Origin: Parasulfitobacter algicola
Lineage (GTDB): Bacteria; Pseudomonadota; Alphaproteobacteria; Rhodobacterales; Rhodobacteraceae
Direction of reading: 5' to 3'
DNA length: 64,000 nucleotides
Assembly: GCF_013315265.1 (NCBI RefSeq)
Contig: NZ_JABUFE010000001.1
Coordinates: 345,001-409,000 of the forward strand
This document shows, piece after piece, positions 61,731 to 64,000 of this stretch. How positions within the stretch are numbered: the first letter of the stretch is position 1; each line of letters opens with the position of its first letter. Made by a program: the position numbers and the translations under genes. Below the pieces are notes generated by a model. That model saw only the letters and a list, made by a program, of their open reading frames with translations. It ran no database searches and was not told the DNA's origin.

Positions 61731-63998
61731 TCAACTGGCTTTGCCAACACCACAAGCTGCGATAACAGCCATATTCAGAATGTCGGTTTCTGTTGAGACT
61801 GTCGAACAAATCTGAATAGATTTATTTACCCCTGTCAAAATCGGTCCCAACACTGTCGCGCCACCCATTTCCTGCATAAGTTTGACTGATATTGACGCAG
61901 AATGGCGGGCTGGCACGACTAAAACATTTGCCGGACCTGTCAGACGGCTAAACGAATATTGCGCCATCGCTTGCGCATTTAGTGCAACATCCACTGTCAT
62001 TTCGCCTTCGTATTCGAAATCAACGCCGCGTTCATCCAGAACACGCGGGGCCATGTGCATCTTTTCGGCACGTTCCGAGACCGGATAACCAAAAGTCGAA
62101 AAACTAACAAATGCAACACGCGGTTCTAGCCCTAATTCTTGTGCCACAGCAGCCCCATGGGTCGCGATATTGGCCAGATCATGTTCATCAGGCCATTCAT
62201 GGACAAGTGTATCTGTGATCAAAACAATTCGGCCCTTTAACAAAACAGCCGTGACACCCACCGCGCCATCTTGGGTAGAAGCATCAAAAACATGGTTCAT
62301 CAGACCCAAAACATGCGCTGATTTCCGTGTTGCGCCAGTGACCAGACCGTCTCCATGCCCATGTGCCAACATTAATGCGGAAAATACATGACGGTCGCGG
62401 GCTGCAAGGCGGTGGATGTCCTGTCTGTCGTGCCCCTTGCGTTGCAATCTGTCATATAAAAAGGATTTGTAGACATCCAAATGTGTCGTGTTAGCCGCAT
62501 TCACGATTTCAAGCTCGCGTACGGCATCACCAAGACCTGCAGCATCCAGTTTTTCTTTCACATCCGCTTCGCGACCCACAACCAAGGCTTTGCCCATACC
62601 AGAGCGCTGGTATTGAACAGCGGCACGCAGAACGCGAGTATCATCCCCTTCGGCAAAAATCATACGTGCCTGTGCTTGCTTGGCACGCGCATGAATACTG
62701 CGCAGGATTGACGCTGTCGGATCCATGCGTGCTTTCAGGCTGACCTCATACCCTTCCATATCCACAATTGGGCGACGCGCAACGCCCGTATCCATGCCCG
62801 CTTTGGCAACAGCGGGCGGGATTTTATAGATCAAGCGCGGGTCAAAGGGGGTCGGAATGATATATTCACGACCAAAACTTAATTTACGACCGTACGCCAC
62901 AGCAACCTCGTCCGGTACATCTTCGCGGGCCAGATCAGCCAACGCCTTGGCGCAGGCAATTTTCATTTCATCGTTGATCGCACGGGCGTGAATATCCAAT
63001 GCCCCACGGAAAAGATACGGAAAGCCAAGCACATTGTTGACCTGATTTGGATAGTCAGACCGGCCTGTTGCAACAATGGCATCTGCACGAACCTCTTGGG
63101 CTTCTTCTGGCGTAATTTCAGGATCAGGGTTTGCCATGGCAAAAATCACCGGGTTTTCGGCCATGCTGGCGATCATATCAGATGTTACTGCGCCTTTGAC
63201 TGACACACCCAGAAAGACATCTGCATCTTTCATTGCCTCTTCCAATGATCGTGCATCCGTTTTTGCCGCATGAGCCGATTTCCATTGGTTCATTCCTTGG
63301 GTACGGCCTTGATAAATCACGCCTTTTGTGTCACAAACGATGCAGTTGTCGTGCTTGGCCCCCATTGTTTTGATCAGCTCAATACAAGCGATCCCTGCAG
63401 CACCTGCACCGTTCAGAACGATCTTGCAGTCTTCGATCTTTTTCTTCGTCAGATGCAACGCATTGATAAGACCCGCCGCACAGATAACGGCTGTTCCGTG
63501 CTGATCATCATGGAAAACGGGGATATCCATTTCCTCTTTCAGGCGCTGTTCAATGATAAAGCATTCCGGCGCTTTGATATCTTCCAGATTGATCCCGCCG
63601 AACGTCGGGCCCATCAGTTTGACCGCGTTGATAAAGGCATCGGGATCTTCGGTATCCAACTCAATATCAATGGAATTCACGTCTGCAAAGCGTTTGAATA
63701 AAACCGCTTTGCCCTCCATCACTGGTTTTGAGGCCAGCGCACCCAAATTCCCCATCCCCAAAATCGCCGTTCCGTTTGAGATCACAGCGACCATGTTGCC
63801 CTTATTTGTATAATCATACGCTGTTTCGGGTGCATCGGCGATGGCCTGCACAGGAACGGCAACGCCTGGCGAATAAGCCAGCGATAAATCTCGCTGTGTC
63901 GTCATCGGAACCGACGCATTAATCTCAAACTTTCCCGGTCGGGGTTGCATGTGATAATTCAGCGCCTCTTCTGGCGTGATCCGTGAATTTCTGCTCAT
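61731..63998 (-). CDS. maeB: NADP-dependent malic enzyme with phosphotransacetylase-like domain
   Basis: MaeB decarboxylates malate to pyruvate and makes NADPH. The 755 residues hold the malic enzyme domain (about 1-420) and a C-terminal phosphotransacetylase-like regulatory domain (about 430-755), the hybrid form of Gram-negative bacteria. The conserved SPGVAVP segment (near 44-50), the metal-binding FHDDQHGTA (near 137-145), the NAD(P) loop NGAGAAGIAC (near 170) and FAEGDDTR in the second domain are visible. The N-terminus (MSRNSRITPEEALNYH) looks complete although it lies two bases from the window edge. Confidence 0.96.
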   Translation of the reverse strand: MSRNSRITPEEALNYHMQPRPGKFEINASVPMTTQRDLSLAYSPGVAVPVQAIADAPETAYDYTNKGNMVAVISNGTAILGMGNLGALASKPVMEGKAVLFKRFADVNSIDIELDTEDPDAFINAVKLMGPTFGGINLEDIKAPECFIIEQRLKEEMDIPVFHDDQHGTAVICAAGLINALHLTKKKIEDCKIVLNGAGAAGIACIELIKTMGAKHDNCIVCDTKGVIYQGRTQGMNQWKSAHAAKTDARSLEEAMKDADVFLGVSVKGAVTSDMIASMAENPVIFAMANPDPEITPEEAQEVRADAIVATGRSDYPNQVNNVLGFPYLFRGALDIHARAINDEMKIACAKALADLAREDVPDEVAVAYGRKLSFGREYIIPTPFDPRLIYKIPPAVAKAGMDTGVARRPIVDMEGYEVSLKARMDPTASILRSIHARAKQAQARMIFAEGDDTRVLRAAVQYQRSGMGKALVVGREADVKEKLDAAGLGDAVRELEIVNAANTTHLDVYKSFLYDRLQRKGHDRQDIHRLAARDRHVFSALMLAHGHGDGLVTGATRKSAHVLGLMNHVFDASTQDGAVGVTAVLLKGRIVLITDTLVHEWPDEHDLANIATHGAAVAQELGLEPRVAFVSFSTFGYPVSERAEKMHMAPRVLDERGVDFEYEGEMTVDVALNAQAMAQYSFSRLTGPANVLVVPARHSASISVKLMQEMGGATVLGPILTGVNKSIQICSTVSTETDILNMAVIAACGVGKAS

Positions 63999-64000
63999 GT

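Noticed and set aside
1-64000. CRISPR arrays and tRNA genes
   Set aside because: No regularly spaced repeats and no cloverleaf-forming sequences with a GTTCRA-type T arm were found in the gaps between genes.

Overview
The window looks like chromosomal DNA of a marine alphaproteobacterium of the Roseobacter group (Rhodobacteraceae). Support comes from the 16S rRNA 5' end at the left edge and from typical family members: an MsrPQ pair, an NDUFAF5-like methyltransferase, a TIGR01459-type HAD protein, a NaChBac-type sodium channel, a malic enzyme fused to a phosphotransacetylase-like domain, and TRAP transporters. GC content is moderate and coding density is high, with many 4-base ATGA overlaps. 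No tRNA, CRISPR array or prophage was found. The only mobile DNA seen is a decayed transposase at about 35 kb.

Layout. 1-757: 5' end of a 16S rRNA gene on the minus strand, its leader with a boxA-like site, and a strong promoter at about 506-534. Behind the promoter lies a patch with DnaA-box-like sites and an unusually dense set of GANTC sites. 758-11398: housekeeping and stress genes, namely msrQ/msrP, a membrane-anchored glutamate-synthase-like enzyme, two tandem fasciclin genes, clpB, pyrF, an nfeD/SPFH pair whose SPFH gene carries an in-frame UGA, and a D-amino-acid dehydrogenase behind a tandem glycine riboswitch. 11513-17684: a fumarylacetoacetase-family enzyme, then a polysaccharide cluster (anchored protein, O-antigen-ligase-type polymerase, PPP-type phosphatase, tyrosine autokinase). 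17689-23760: proline iminopeptidase, ubiG, a MarR regulator, a nitrilase-family hydrolase, grxC, comF, a methyltransferase and hemH.

23829-48583 is the accessory heart of the window: about 25 kb of sugar and sugar-acid uptake and catabolism with three transport systems (CUT1 ABC, TRAP, CUT2 ABC) and two GntR/FCD-type regulators. In the first module a GntR regulator separates a minus-strand operon (FGGY kinase, class II aldolase, HAD phosphatase, metallo-beta-lactamase-fold hydrolase) from a plus-strand operon (CUT1 transporter, Tm-1-like protein, second class II aldolase). Identical 12-bp palindromes lie in both promoter regions. After the transposase remnant come a TRAP transporter with a 3-hydroxyisobutyrate-dehydrogenase-like enzyme, an exported alpha/beta hydrolase and a FadR-like regulator. 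Last is a CUT2 ABC transporter with a probable D-apionate lactonase and a D-erythronate-dehydrogenase-like enzyme. A plausible but unproven reading is use of branched or acidic plant sugars such as apiose.

48619-63998: cell envelope genes (two L,D-transpeptidases around a CAP lipoprotein, the sodium channel, an ABC exporter), then CCA transferase, two Nudix hydrolases, Hsp33, a response regulator with a PP2C-type phosphatase opposite an orphan Hpt protein, ilvA, argG, msrA and maeB. Terminators mark several gene ends. Functions are inferred from sequence motifs read by eye; no database search was possible.
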